Notes: a model not told the origin generated them from the letters alone. Counted from the first letter of the stretch, positions 16,724 through 25,437 are shown. The stretch: 64,000 nucleotides of DNA from Paenibacillus sp. JCM 10914 (GCF_001315105.1 NZ_BAZR01000029.1:1-64000), one strand, 5' to 3'. A program made the numbers and translations.

Positions 16724-18580
16724 TCAGGTAGTTTCAAGACCCGCTGCCGGCTGTTGTTGCGTCTCCGCCTTCAGTCTCAGGTAGCGAATGAACAGCTCCA
16801 CCAGTTCAGGATCGAATTGGGTGCCGGAACATTCCAGCAGTTCCGCAATTCCTTCTTCGAAGGTTTTGGTCTGTTGGTAAGGCCGCTCCGTGGTCATCGC
16901 ATCAAACGAATCGATAATCGTCAGCATGCGGCACAGTTTGGGAATCTGGCTGCCAGTGAAGCCGTGCGGATACCCACCGCCGTCATATCGTTCATGATGC
17001 AATTCAATATACGGCACAAGCTCCTTGAACTTCTCGTTCGTTTCGGCGATTCGCTTGCCCCAGCTCACATGACGCTTTACGGTTTCCCATTCAGCGGCCG
17101 TGAGCTTGTCCCGCTTATTCAGTATGCCCCACGGAATCTCAAGCTTGCCAATATCGTGTATTAAGGCCCCAAGCACAAAGTTGCGCCGCTCAATGCTATC
17201 GAGATTCAGCACATCGCTCATATCCATCGCATACCGGAACACGCGCTTGGAATGCTTGAACGTATCCACGTCCTTATATAGAAACAACTTAAGCTGCTGC
17301 TCGATCTCTCTTACATCGTCGGCAAAATCAATTTCCGATTCTTTCTCCGCCCCGCTGCCGTATACGTGGACGTTGTTCTTGCCTTGCTTCTTGGCATAAT
17401 ATAATGCCTGATCTGCGAGTTCCACCAATTGTGATTTGTCGTGGATATCAATTCGATAAGTAGCGATACCAGCCGAGAAGGAAAGACAGCCTGACGGAAA
17501 AATCTCAACGCCGTCAAAATACGTATCATTCAATTTTTTGCGAAGTTTGTTGATGAACGTACGGGCTTTGTTCTCGTCATAACCCGGCATGAGAATCGTG
17601 AATTCCTCGCCCCCGAAGCGTGACGCTACAATGTCAGCCGCTTCGGATTCGACTTTCAGATAATTGCCGAGGAAGCCGAGCAGCATGTCGCCCTTTAGAT
17701 GTCCGAACTGATCGTTGTATTTCTTGAAATCATCGATGTCGATCATGGCTAACGAGAGCGGGGTATCGCAGGACTTCGCCTTTTTGATCTCATCTTCCAG
17801 CAGGCTTTCAAAAAAACTATGATTGTACAGCCCGGTACGCTGATCCTTGATCGCTCTCTTCTGGGCTTCATTATACATTGAGAAGAGCTGCTTAAAGGAA
17901 TAAGAGAGCAGAACGCTTAGACCGATGAACAACGTCAGGCCGAACACCCCATTGTGAACAATCAGCACGGATAGGACCATCGATAAGATCAACGTGCTCA
18001 GGTACACCAGCAGCGTGTCTTTGATGAAGGATTTCAGAATGTCGTATAAAGAGCCTCTATACAGCAAGTAATAATAAAGTCCAAGCAGAAGCACATTGGT
18101 AATAAAGTAGATGATCAGGGCAGCAAGATAAGCACCGAAATGGTCATTGAGGATGGGGCCTGTCTGCCCTCCGGTTGCTTTGAAGACAAGGGAGGAGCCT
18201 ACTATCATGAGTGTGTATATGGAGAAATTAACAAAATGCTTCCAGAAAGGGATCTTCCGATCGTACAATGCCGTGGCCAGTGTGTTGAATAGAATGATAG
18301 AGAGTGCAAATGGTGCGCCGTAGATAAAGATACAAGCCAAATAAACAGATGAATCCATGGATTGCAGATTTCCCTCAGGAGGCAATTGAAACGTGAAGTA
18401 ATTTAAGATCAGGGCCGCACCCAGCATGGCATATACCCATACCCAGTCCGATGGGGTATAGTGAATAAACTCTCCTCTATGTACTAACAGGAAGGTTAAA
18501 CAGCCCATAAGTGAAATGAAAACAAAGTACAGCTGTCCCGAAAGTTCCCTGGAAATAGTAGGACGCTTAAATATGGACAT
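16724..18580 (-). CDS. Membrane GGDEF and HD-GYP c-di-GMP signalling protein
   Basis: A 618-residue sensor with both synthesis and hydrolysis modules for cyclic di-GMP. Several N-terminal helices (about 18-230, eight predicted) form a membrane sensor region. The GGDEF domain carries the catalytic GGEEF at 323-327, with DQRTGLYNHSFF at its start. An HD-GYP phosphodiesterase domain follows, with HD at 475-476 and HHERYDGGGYP at 528-538; both look active. RBS GAGGAGA precedes ATG by 7 bases. Upstream in the same direction lie a 36-residue peptide gene and a DUF5317 gene, probably one operon. Confidence 0.93.
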   Translation of the reverse strand: MSIFKRPTISRELSGQLYFVFISLMGCLTFLLVHRGEFIHYTPSDWVWVYAMLGAALILNYFTFQLPPEGNLQSMDSSVYLACIFIYGAPFALSIILFNTLATALYDRKIPFWKHFVNFSIYTLMIVGSSLVFKATGGQTGPILNDHFGAYLAALIIYFITNVLLLGLYYYLLYRGSLYDILKSFIKDTLLVYLSTLILSMVLSVLIVHNGVFGLTLFIGLSVLLSYSFKQLFSMYNEAQKRAIKDQRTGLYNHSFFESLLEDEIKKAKSCDTPLSLAMIDIDDFKKYNDQFGHLKGDMLLGFLGNYLKVESEAADIVASRFGGEEFTILMPGYDENKARTFINKLRKKLNDTYFDGVEIFPSGCLSFSAGIATYRIDIHDKSQLVELADQALYYAKKQGKNNVHVYGSGAEKESEIDFADDVREIEQQLKLFLYKDVDTFKHSKRVFRYAMDMSDVLNLDSIERRNFVLGALIHDIGKLEIPWGILNKRDKLTAAEWETVKRHVSWGKRIAETNEKFKELVPYIELHHERYDGGGYPHGFTGSQIPKLCRMLTIIDSFDAMTTERPYQQTKTFEEGIAELLECSGTQFDPELVELFIRYLRLKAETQQQPAAGLETT

Positions 18581-18758
18581 AATGGTTTCTCCTCAATTAA
18601 AAAAACATGATGTATTCTCCACATTTTAAGATATATTGCGGCGCAAAACAACGAAAAATATATAAAAAGACAGGCGAATAATTCTGCCTGTCTCTCCATA
18701 ATTCTATATATTCTCCAACTGAAATGATAGATGATTTGCCTAAAGGCTCACACCTAAA

Positions 18759-18869
18759 TTACATGGAGCCTCCCAGTCTGTATCCGGAAGTCAGAGCGAT
18801 AACAACGGAAGCTACGATGATGGCATTGAGCACAAGACGGGAATACATAACTTTATCCATTTTTTTCAT
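18759..18869 (-). CDS. 36-residue membrane or secreted peptide between DUF5317 and GGDEF/HD-GYP genes
   Basis: A short frame of 36 codons: start MKKMDKVMYSRL, then a hydrophobic stretch VLNAIIVASVVIALTS, then GYRLGGSM and TAA. An excellent AAGGAGG ribosome binding site sits 8 bases before ATG. The gene lies 35 bp after the DUF5317 stop and 178 bp before the GGDEF/HD-GYP start, all in one direction. The layout (basic start, helix, short polar tail) fits a single-pass small protein or a pre-peptide signal. I know no named family for it. Confidence 0.7.
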   Translation of the reverse strand: MKKMDKVMYSRLVLNAIIVASVVIALTSGYRLGGSM

Positions 18870-18904
18870 AGTTCTCCCTCCTTTCCAGTTAGTATGATGT
18901 ATGA

Positions 18905-19522
18905 TTAATTTTGCGGTTCCGCATGTTCGGGTGCATCGGATGTGCGCACCACAGATGAAGAGGATGTGTTCTTCCCGACGGTCATCAGGTTGACGATGTA
19001 GAGGAAGATCCCGATGTTCATAATGATGTCTCCGATGCTAATGACTTGTGTTCTTGGATAAGGCGGTGAAAGCGGAATGATGTCTCCAAGAAGCGACAAG
19101 CGGGTTGAGGCGTCCATCAAGAAATGCTTGGTAGTAGCCGTTGTGTCCATAAGCCGCTCGATATAGATCGGATCCAGCACCATGGCTGCGTTCATCGAGA
19201 CGGGCATTCGGCCACCGTTGACCGCCATCACCAGGAAATTGAGGAATACGCCGACGAGTATGCTGCGAAAGCCTTTCTGATCGCGGTTGAGCCACAGAAA
19301 GATCATGCCGGCAACATAGATCGATAAGAAGATATAGCCGCTCGCGGCTGTCAGCCATTCGGAATCGCCTTGGAAGCGAAAGATCAGCAGCTGTAACACC
19401 AGCAGAATCGGGAAGATCAAGCCGCCCTTAAGACGAATTCGACTGAATTGCTGGAGCCCGTGCTGAAACCCCCCACGTATCAGTCCGACAATGAACCCTA
19501 ATATAATGCCGTCAAATACCAT
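18905..19522 (-). CDS. DUF5317 family membrane protein
   Basis: A 205-residue protein with about five transmembrane segments: residues about 5-17, 36-50, 60-78, 85-103 and 165-182. It has the family signature NGGRMPVSM in the middle (about 107-115) and a polar C-terminal tail. RBS AAGGAAGG precedes ATG by 9 bases. It is the first gene of a probable operon with the small peptide gene (35 bp downstream) and the GGDEF/HD-GYP gene. Biochemical role unknown; the company suggests membrane sensing linked to cyclic di-GMP. Confidence 0.85.
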   Translation of the reverse strand: MVFDGIILGFIVGLIRGGFQHGLQQFSRIRLKGGLIFPILLVLQLLIFRFQGDSEWLTAASGYIFLSIYVAGMIFLWLNRDQKGFRSILVGVFLNFLVMAVNGGRMPVSMNAAMVLDPIYIERLMDTTATTKHFLMDASTRLSLLGDIIPLSPPYPRTQVISIGDIIMNIGIFLYIVNLMTVGKNTSSSSVVRTSDAPEHAEPQN

Positions 19523-19750
19523 GATAGAATTCCTTCCTTCATATCTTTAACTCTGTTATAAGATAGTTCGACAGCGATTTGGAAATTCCTTCAACAAAAT
19601 CCTGAATAACCGAGAAAATTTGGAAGAAATCAATTCATTTTGTTTTAATATGTATGTTGGTATGGATTTAAGTAGATTATAACAGATTAATAGGATAATT
19701 CTTCCTACTTTTTTCGTGTTTATGTTGCAGAAAAGAGCAAATTTATGAAC

Positions 19751-19780
19751 TTTACATACCTATGGGGGGTATAGTACAGT
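19751..19780 (+). promoter_or_regulatory. copZ promoter with CsoR-type copper operator
   Basis: The dyad ATACC-TATGGGG-GGTAT (19756-19772) matches the GC-rich pseudo-palindrome bound by copper-sensing CsoR repressors. It lies between a TTTACA -35 box (19751-19756) and a weak TACAGT -10 box (19775-19780). The rest of 19523-19822 is AT-rich with no gene seen. Confidence 0.7.
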
Positions 19781-19822
19781 GAAAGAGTGGAATTTTATAG
19801 AATGAAAGGGGAGGGCGTTAAT

Positions 19823-20026
19823 ATGACTCAGGTTACATTAACTGTTGAAGGCATGTCCTGCAACCATTGCGTAAGTTCCGTTGAAGGTGCACTGAAAAAT
19901 GCCGGTGCAAATGGCAAAGTAGACCTGGCATCCAACACGGTAGCTGTAGAATACGATGAAACGAAGGTTAGCCTCGAATCCTTGAAGGAAGCCATTGAGG
20001 AGCAAGGGTACGATATCGTATCTTAA
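19823..20026 (+). CDS. copZ: Copper chaperone CopZ
   Basis: A 67-residue heavy-metal-associated (HMA) domain protein with the copper-binding motif GMSCNHC (Cys13, Cys16) and the usual ferredoxin-like fold length. It should shuttle Cu(I) in the cytosol, normally to a CopA ATPase. The start has GGGGAGG 7 bases upstream; the longer frame from 19787 lacks this. An operator of CsoR type is in the promoter. No copA or csoR gene is next to it, so it is an orphan copy or part of a dispersed regulon. Confidence 0.93.
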   Translation: MTQVTLTVEGMSCNHCVSSVEGALKNAGANGKVDLASNTVAVEYDETKVSLESLKEAIEEQGYDIVS

Positions 20027-20121
20027 TGGCATATATGCACGATTTGACCGACAGCGATCATAAAGTTGTCGGTCTTTAGTTCGTACCCCACTATTTTCTC
20101 GGGATGAGGAGTGAAGGCAGG

Positions 20122-20865
20122 ATGAATGATACGCTATCATTATTAATGAATCACCGATCCATTCGTAAATATTCGGCCAGACCGGTTATGGATGAGGATC
20201 TGCGAGCCATAATATCCGCGGCCCAGATGGCATCCACTTCCAGTAATGTACAGGCTTATAGCGTGATTGCGATCACCGATGCGGCCCAGAAGCAGAGGTT
20301 GTCGGGCTTAGCGGGTAATCAAGCGTATATCGTAGAGTGTCCGGTATTTCTAGTATGGTGCGCTGATCTGTATCGTTTGAAAAAAGGAGCAGACGCGCAT
20401 CTGGCCGACAAACAGGCGTATGCCGATTCGACCGAGAATTTCATCGTGGCTACGGTGGATGCCGCGCTGGCTGCGCAAAATGCGGCAATTGCGGCCGAAT
20501 CGCTAGGTATGGGCATCGTTTATATCGGCGGGGTGCGCAATCACATTGCCGAATTCTCTGAAGCTCTGGAACTGCCGGAACTGGTGTACCCGGTATTTGG
20601 CATGTGCCTTGGTTATCCGGATCAGGAGCCGGGCTTGCGCCCGCGATTGCCGGTTGAAGCCGTGCTTCACCAAGGGACCTATAACTGCAACGGCATCGAG
20701 ACTGAGGTGGCCAAGTATGACCAGGTTTCATCGGCGTATTTGTCCGAGCGGACAGGGGGCAAGAACAGCACGCCGTGGTCTGAGCTGATGGCCAGACGAC
20801 TTGCCGAACCGGTAAGACTGCATATGCAGGATTTTCTCAAGCAGAAAGGATTTATGAAGCGATAA
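20122..20865 (+). CDS. NfsA/NfrA-like NADPH-dependent FMN nitroreductase
   Basis: A protein of about 247 residues of the large nitroreductase (NfsA/NfrA) type, reducing nitro compounds or quinones with NADPH. Visible features are NHRSIRKYSARPV (FMN phosphate contact), the segment STSSNVQAYSVI, ESLGMGIVYIGGVRN and FGMCLGYPDQEP. ATG at 20122 is preferred over 20104 because GAGGAG lies upstream of it. It follows copZ by 95 bp with no clear terminator between, so co-transcription is possible. Ends at a strong terminator. Confidence 0.9.
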   Translation: MNDTLSLLMNHRSIRKYSARPVMDEDLRAIISAAQMASTSSNVQAYSVIAITDAAQKQRLSGLAGNQAYIVECPVFLVWCADLYRLKKGADAHLADKQAYADSTENFIVATVDAALAAQNAAIAAESLGMGIVYIGGVRNHIAEFSEALELPELVYPVFGMCLGYPDQEPGLRPRLPVEAVLHQGTYNCNGIETEVAKYDQVSSAYLSERTGGKNSTPWSELMARRLAEPVRLHMQDFLKQKGFMKR

Positions 20866-20873
20866 TGGAGAGG

Positions 20874-20910
20874 AAGCGTAACTACTTTATTGTAGGGACG
20901 CTTTTTTTTG
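20874..20910 (+). terminator. Intrinsic terminator
   Basis: AAGCGT (20874-20879) and CTAC pair with GTAG and ACGCTT (20898-20903); eight T follow. Confidence 0.85.
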
Positions 20911-21008
20911 TGTGCATGAGGTCTTTGGAGCGCTGCAGCAATGTGTGGATTTGCCGTCCCAAGAGTTCCGGGTGGACACTCCTGATGTCTAATATCTGGT
21001 ATCCTATA

Positions 21009-21030
21009 ATTTTACATTAAAGTGTAAAAT
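21009..21030. promoter_or_regulatory. Inverted repeat before the Spo0E-like gene
   Basis: ATTTTACA (21009-21016), 6 nt, TGTAAAAT (21023-21030). It lies about 27 bp before the start codon, in promoter position, and may be an operator. No regulator assigned. Confidence 0.45.
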
Positions 21031-21056
21031 ATTACATGAGAGGAGGACATACTGTC

Positions 21057-21245
21057 ATGAAAACTATGGAAGTTATAAAGAATGATATCGAACAAGAGAG
21101 ACATAAGCTTCATCGGATGAAGCAGCGATATTGTGACTTTAATCATCCTAAAGTCCTCAGGCAATCCGTAGTGCTCGATGAATTGCTGAACCAGTACAGC
21201 AGCTCCATTAGAGCGACGAAGTCAAAGCGCAGACACTCCACGTAA
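21057..21245 (+). CDS. Spo0E-like aspartyl-phosphate phosphatase
   Basis: A 62-residue helical-hairpin protein of the Spo0E family, which removes phosphate from Spo0A~P and delays sporulation. The family signature is present as HPKVLRQSVVLDELLNQY: conserved His-Pro, then Ser-x2-Leu-Asp in helix 2. An AGGAGG site lies 10 bases before ATG; an earlier ATG at 21036 overlaps that site and is unlikely. The gene converges on the TatD gene with only 16 bp between stops. Confidence 0.88.
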   Translation: MKTMEVIKNDIEQERHKLHRMKQRYCDFNHPKVLRQSVVLDELLNQYSSSIRATKSKRRHST

Positions 21246-21261
21246 TAGTTGTCAGAACGAT

Positions 21262-22071
21262 TTACAAACCATACATAGTAACCGCATTATCATACAAGCG
21301 CTGGCGCGCCTCGGTCTCTGACATCCCTTTAAGCTCAGCCCATGCTGAGGCCACGGCGGCGGTCATCTCGGGATGGGTCATCTGATCGGCGAAAGGCCCC
21401 TCGAACGGCCATGGTCCATCCGTTTCACTCATTACCAGATGCTCCGGATAAGATCGAGCAATCTCACGAATCTCCTCTTCATAGAGAATATCAGGCGTGA
21501 AGGATATGTAATATCCGTTCCTTGCCATCCGTCCGAGTGTCTCACGCGAGCCCTTGAACCAATGAAAATGGGCGCGGGTAACATCGTGCTTCTCGAGCAG
21601 GCGGCATGCGATGTCCGCATCTTCGTATACGGCATGGAGAATGACGGGTTTATGGAATTTCTTCGCGAAGATAATGAATTGTTCGAGCATCGCCTCGTAA
21701 GGCCGATTATCCCAGGAATGACCATCAGTCTCCGCTTCCATTCGGTTGTAGTAGGGGAGACCGACCTCTCCCACGGCAATCATCTCATCCACATGTTGTT
21801 CCATCCATTCCAGCAGCTTTTTTAGGTCCGATGATGACTGCAGTGGCTGTTCCGGATGATAGCCGAAGGCCGGGCGAACTTTATCATGTACCCGCCCAAG
21901 CTCTAAATTTCGTTTGCACGATGCCAGATGCATGGATACCGAGATTACCGTTTCCACGCCGCCGACTCGAAGATCCCGCAGGATCTTTGTTTGGTCGCTT
22001 TCCTCGTAGCTGTCCAGATGGATATGGGTATCGATCAGGGAACGGACGGGTTGACTGGATTGTGATTCCAT
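21262..22071 (-). CDS. TatD family metal-dependent hydrolase
   Basis: A 269-residue TIM-barrel hydrolase of the TatD DNase superfamily. Metal ligands are visible: DTHIHLD (about 14-20), GEVGLPYY (Glu about 100), HAVYEDA (His about 145), HFHWFKG (His about 170) and SETDGPWP (Asp about 218). It may act as a 3'-5' exonuclease or phosphoesterase. It lies 86 bp after the ThiZ-like gene on the same strand and may be the last gene of that operon. In thiamine loci TatD relatives have no established job, so substrate is open. Confidence 0.87.
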   Translation of the reverse strand: MESQSSQPVRSLIDTHIHLDSYEESDQTKILRDLRVGGVETVISVSMHLASCKRNLELGRVHDKVRPAFGYHPEQPLQSSSDLKKLLEWMEQHVDEMIAVGEVGLPYYNRMEAETDGHSWDNRPYEAMLEQFIIFAKKFHKPVILHAVYEDADIACRLLEKHDVTRAHFHWFKGSRETLGRMARNGYYISFTPDILYEEEIREIARSYPEHLVMSETDGPWPFEGPFADQMTHPEMTAAVASAWAELKGMSETEARQRLYDNAVTMYGL

Positions 22072-22157
22072 CGTTATATCACCTCACGCGAGAGATTTGG
22101 TGGCGTTTTTTTGCGATGTGTACGTGTTGATCATTGAAAGGGACAGCAGGACCTCGC

Positions 22158-22988
22158 TTAACGCTTCTGCTGTTCTTCTCTCATCATCGCGGCTATTTCG
22201 GTTTTCATGGAGATGAACGTGGGGTCGAACAGGATAGCTTCAGGGCGAGGACGAGGAAAGGGGACTTTTACCCGTTGAAGAACCGTTCCTGGACGCGCCG
22301 ATAGAATATAGATGCTGTCGGATAGTAACAGTGCTTCCTCAATATGATGGGTAATCATCAGCACCGACCGCCGCGTATCCTCCCATATATCGAGCAGCCA
22401 GCGCTGCATATCGCTGCGGGTTAGTGCGTCCAGCGCGCTAAAAGGCTCATCCAGGCACATGACTTCCTGTGGACTCATGAGCGCGCGCAGAAAAGCGGCT
22501 CGCTGCTGCATGCCACCAGAGAGCGTATGGGGATAAGCCTGTTCGAAGCCGGTGAGTCCGGCGCGTTCCATCCAACTGCGGGCTTGGGAACGAGCAGCGG
22601 CTTTGGATGTGCCGCGCAGTTCCTCCGGCAGTAGCACATTGTCTTCAATCGTGCGCCAAGGAAATAAGGCCGGCTGCTGCGGCATATAGGCGATGCGCCC
22701 CTTCGCCCCAGTGATCTCCAGGCCATCCATCAAGATGCTGCCTTTATCCGGCGCGGTAAGTCCTCCGATGATGTGAAAAAGCGTGCTCTTGCCACTGCCG
22801 GACGGGCCGATGATGGACACGAACTCGCCGGGATGCACTTCCAGCGAAAGGTTATCCAGTACATGAACGTGCTGGCGCCGATTCGAGAAGGTCTTGCTGA
22901 TTCCTTGAATCTCCAGCGCCGGAGCGTGCGCATCCTCGGCGGACGTGATGTGATCATCGCGAGAATGCGTGTCAGATGGTGTTCTCAT
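22158..22988 (-). CDS. thiZ: ThiZ-like ABC transporter ATPase (thiamine precursor uptake)
   Basis: A 276-residue ATP-binding subunit of the SsuB/TauB/ThiZ group. Walker A GPSGSGKST is at about 60-68, the Q-loop at MPQQPALFPW, signature LSGGMQQR at about 158-165, Walker B VMCLDEPFSALD at about 177-188 and the switch His in MITHHIEEA. It follows the permease by 34 bp in the TPP-riboswitch operon, which assigns it to hydroxymethylpyrimidine or related precursor import rather than sulfonates. Confidence 0.9.
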   Translation of the reverse strand: MRTPSDTHSRDDHITSAEDAHAPALEIQGISKTFSNRRQHVHVLDNLSLEVHPGEFVSIIGPSGSGKSTLFHIIGGLTAPDKGSILMDGLEITGAKGRIAYMPQQPALFPWRTIEDNVLLPEELRGTSKAAARSQARSWMERAGLTGFEQAYPHTLSGGMQQRAAFLRALMSPQEVMCLDEPFSALDALTRSDMQRWLLDIWEDTRRSVLMITHHIEEALLLSDSIYILSARPGTVLQRVKVPFPRPRPEAILFDPTFISMKTEIAAMMREEQQKR

Positions 22989-23022
22989 TAGGATACGGCC
23001 TCCTTCTTGAAATGCGTACAGC

Positions 23023-23776
23023 TTACGCTTTTTGATTCCAACGAATTAATTTCTTCTCCAGCCATGTAATCAGGGCAACCATCAACAGGCTAAGCAGTAC
23101 GATTACGAGTATTGCCACGAATACCCGGTCGGTACGATAACCGGATTTCTGCAGCAGCATATAATATCCGATGCCGCGGTCCGAGCCGATCCATTCTCCA
23201 ATCACGGCTCCCATCACCGAGTAGGTGGCAGCGATTCGCAGACCGGAGAAGATCGAAGGCAAGGCATGAGGCAGCTCCAGCTTGCTGAAGATCTGCCATG
23301 AAGTTGCACCTGTCATCTGCATATAATTCATCATGGTACGATCCGTTCGCGCCAATCCGTCCAATGCAGCGACGGCGACGGGGAAAAAGCAGACGAGCGT
23401 GATGACAATGACCTTGGGCAGCATGCCGAAGCCGAACCAGATCATAAGCAGTGGAGCTAGAGCGATGGTCGGCACATTCTGGCTAAGAATAAGCAGCGGA
23501 TAAAGGGCTGTCTTCAAGAAAGGTATGATGTGCAGCGTCAGTGAAAGAACCAGCTGTTGCTGTGCCTATCGTAAATCCGACCAGCGTTAACTGCAGAGTA
23601 GCCAAGGTATGCTGCATGAGTCCGGATGCTCCGTTAATGGCTTCGAGGCCGATGGCGGAGGGGGGAGGCAAAATAAAAGGTTCAATATCGAACAGCCAGA
23701 CCGCCGTCTGCCACACCGTCAACAAGAAGATGACCGCCACGACGGGCGGCCAGATCGAACTCCACATACTCTTCAT
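23023..23776 (-). pseudogene. thiX: ThiX-like ABC permease, frameshifted
   Basis: A permease of the BPD_transp_1 family, about 251 residues when repaired. The first 97 codons give an N-terminal helix and the segment LQLTLVGFTIGTATA. One base is missing near 23553. After it the other frame reads LVLSLTLHIIPFLKTALYPLL and continues with the EAA-type loop LARTDRTMMNYMQMTGATSWQ to the end. The start overlaps the stop of the thiamine-binding gene (ATGA at 23773-23776), a sign of translational coupling and of a once-intact gene. The lesion could be a sequencing error. Confidence 0.85.
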
Positions 23777-24069
23777 GGACGATATTTCTCGGTCAGCCGA
23801 TCCATGCTGATGCCTTTCGGATGGTGGGCAACTTTGATTTGAGAAATAATGCTAGGGCTTCCCGCCTGCACGAGTGCATCATGCATACGCTCGACAATAC
23901 GCAACAACTCGGACAGATCGCCTTCCATAGTCGTCTCGAGTGCGTGCACCTCATACTTCACACCGGATTCCAGAATCACGCGGATGGCTTCGTCAACATA
24001 TGGAATGCTGTCGCCACCGTCCGGTGTCCGGGGAATCACTTGAATGCTTAACAGGGTATTGGCCATCAC
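23773..24069 (-). CDS. MTH1187/YkoF-type thiamine-binding protein
   Basis: A 98-residue single-domain protein of the thiamine-binding (former DUF77) family. It has LSIQVIPRTPDG at the start and YEVHALETTMEGDLSELLRIV in the middle, and binds hydroxymethylpyrimidine or thiamine in known relatives. It sits between the ThiY and ThiX genes downstream of the TPP riboswitch and overlaps ThiX by 4 bp. It probably acts as a soluble sensor or carrier of the imported precursor. Confidence 0.87.
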   Translation of the reverse strand: MMANTLLSIQVIPRTPDGGDSIPYVDEAIRVILESGVKYEVHALETTMEGDLSELLRIVERMHDALVQAGSPSIISQIKVAHHPKGISMDRLTEKYRP

Positions 24070-24099
24070 GGTTCATCCTTTCGTTCATCTAATTGTAAT

Positions 24100-25137
24100 C
24101 TATGGTTGTTCAGGCAAAAACTCATTCGTAAATGCGCTGTCGGCTTCAAGCTCTTGCTCCAGCAGTTGACGTTCGAACATCCAGTCGGCGTAACCGGACC
24201 AGACCTCGGCTTTCTGCTCACCCCAGCGAGGGGCATCATCCTGATAACGCGGGCTTAGCCACTTCTGGCTGGCCAGCACGAGTTCCGCATCGAGATCGGG
24301 TACGGCCTGTGACAGCAAGGCTGCTGCATCCTCCGGCTGCTTAATAGCATAGTCGTAACCTTTGGATGTTGCCCGCATGAACGCCTTCACGAGTTCCGGA
24401 TCCTCTTGAATCAACTTCTCATTAGTCACAATGACGGGCGTGTAATAATCGAGTGCCTCGGAATAGTCCTTCACATAGATCATGTCCAGCGGTTCGCCGC
24501 GCAGTTCGGCTTCAATGCCGGTCCACGCATAGAATATCCAGGCAAAATCGATGTCCCGTTTCACGGCTGTAAAGAAATCGGCATCGCCCATGTTGATCAT
24601 GTTTACCTTGTTTACATCTGCGCCATCAATCTCCATGATCGATTTCATCACGGCTTCCTCAACCGGAGACCCCCAGCCCCCGTACGCCTTGCCCTCAAAA
24701 TCAGAGGCTTTGAGAATACCTTTATCCTTTGGTGCCGCGAAGCCTGAAGTATTATGCTGAATGATGGCGGCGATCGAGACGAGTGGCAGCCCCTGAGTTC
24801 GTGCAAGGGTAACGCCTTCCTGATAGCTAATGCCAAACGGTACGTTACCGGCCGCTACCATTGCATCCGTGCCACCGGAGCCTGGCTGTACGATCTGCAC
24901 GTCTAGTCCTTCTTCTTCATAATATCCAAGCTCTTTGGCGGCATACAGACCCGTATGATTCGTATTGGCCGACCAATCGAGCATGAGCTGCACACTGCGG
25001 AGCTTCTCTGGCGGTTGTTCGCCTTCTCCCCCAGCTCCCGTATTGTTCGTGTTGTTTGGCGCGCTATCGCCGCAACCAGCTGCTACCAGCAGCAGCATGC
25101 CGGCCAGAAGCAAAGGCAACCATTTGCTCTTGATCAT
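24100..25137 (-). CDS. thiY: ThiY-like substrate-binding lipoprotein (NMT1/THI5 family)
   Basis: A 345-residue lipoprotein: signal peptide with lipobox VAAGC near residue 23, a Asn/Gly-rich linker, then the NMT1/THI5-like binding domain. VQLMLDWSANTNHTGLYAAKE and the GGTDAMVAAGNVPFGIS loop are typical of pyrimidine (formylaminopyrimidine/HMP) binders. AGGGGGA lies about 10 bases before the ATG at 25137; the frame extends further upstream but without a site. First gene after the TPP riboswitch and its terminator. Confidence 0.9.
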   Translation of the reverse strand: MIKSKWLPLLLAGMLLLVAAGCGDSAPNNTNNTGAGGEGEQPPEKLRSVQLMLDWSANTNHTGLYAAKELGYYEEEGLDVQIVQPGSGGTDAMVAAGNVPFGISYQEGVTLARTQGLPLVSIAAIIQHNTSGFAAPKDKGILKASDFEGKAYGGWGSPVEEAVMKSIMEIDGADVNKVNMINMGDADFFTAVKRDIDFAWIFYAWTGIEAELRGEPLDMIYVKDYSEALDYYTPVIVTNEKLIQEDPELVKAFMRATSKGYDYAIKQPEDAAALLSQAVPDLDAELVLASQKWLSPRYQDDAPRWGEQKAEVWSGYADWMFERQLLEQELEADSAFTNEFLPEQP

Positions 25138-25189
25138 TGTTGATGTTTCCCCCTTGAAATCGCAGTAAATGATGTGTAACTTCACAACT

Positions 25190-25218
25190 AAAAAAAGCGT
25201 CCCGATAATCGGGACGCA
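25190..25218 (-). terminator. Riboswitch-controlled terminator
   Basis: GCGTCCCGAT-ATCGGGACGC (25198-25218) forms a perfect hairpin followed on the minus strand by a run of T, 53 bp before the thiY start and downstream of the TPP aptamer. It is the expression platform. Confidence 0.9.
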
Positions 25219-25261
25219 TGACGGCGTAAGTATATACTACGGCCTATGAAAACAGCCGTAC

Positions 25262-25358
25262 ACATGAGCTTCCTACGCTGGCATTACCCAGATCAGGTTG
25301 AAAGGGTCAGTATCCTGTCGTGATACACTCTCAGCCGGCCATATTCCAGCTCCCCTGT
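25262..25358 (-). promoter_or_regulatory. TPP riboswitch (THI element)
   Basis: On the minus strand the conserved parts appear in order: GGGGAGCTG, GGCTGAGAG (25328-25336), GACCCTTT and ACCTGATCTGGGTAATGCCAG (25277-25298), then GCGTAGGAAGCTC closing P1. Binding of thiamine pyrophosphate should favour the terminator at 25190-25218 and shut off the transporter genes. The rest of 25138-25492 holds only this leader and a hairpin at 25401-25437. Confidence 0.96.
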
Positions 25359-25400
25359 TAATATGAAGTTATACATCCGTTATTATAGACCTAACACGAA

Positions 25401-25437
25401 GACCTGTCTAGTTCGGAGTACACCGAATGGACAGGCC
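25401..25437 (-). terminator. Hairpin downstream of the VOC gene
   Basis: GACCTGTC (25401-25408) pairs with GACAGGCC (25430-25437), and inner TTCGG pairs with CCGAA. It lies between the VOC stop and the divergent riboswitch leader. It lacks a clear T run, so termination activity is uncertain. Confidence 0.4.
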
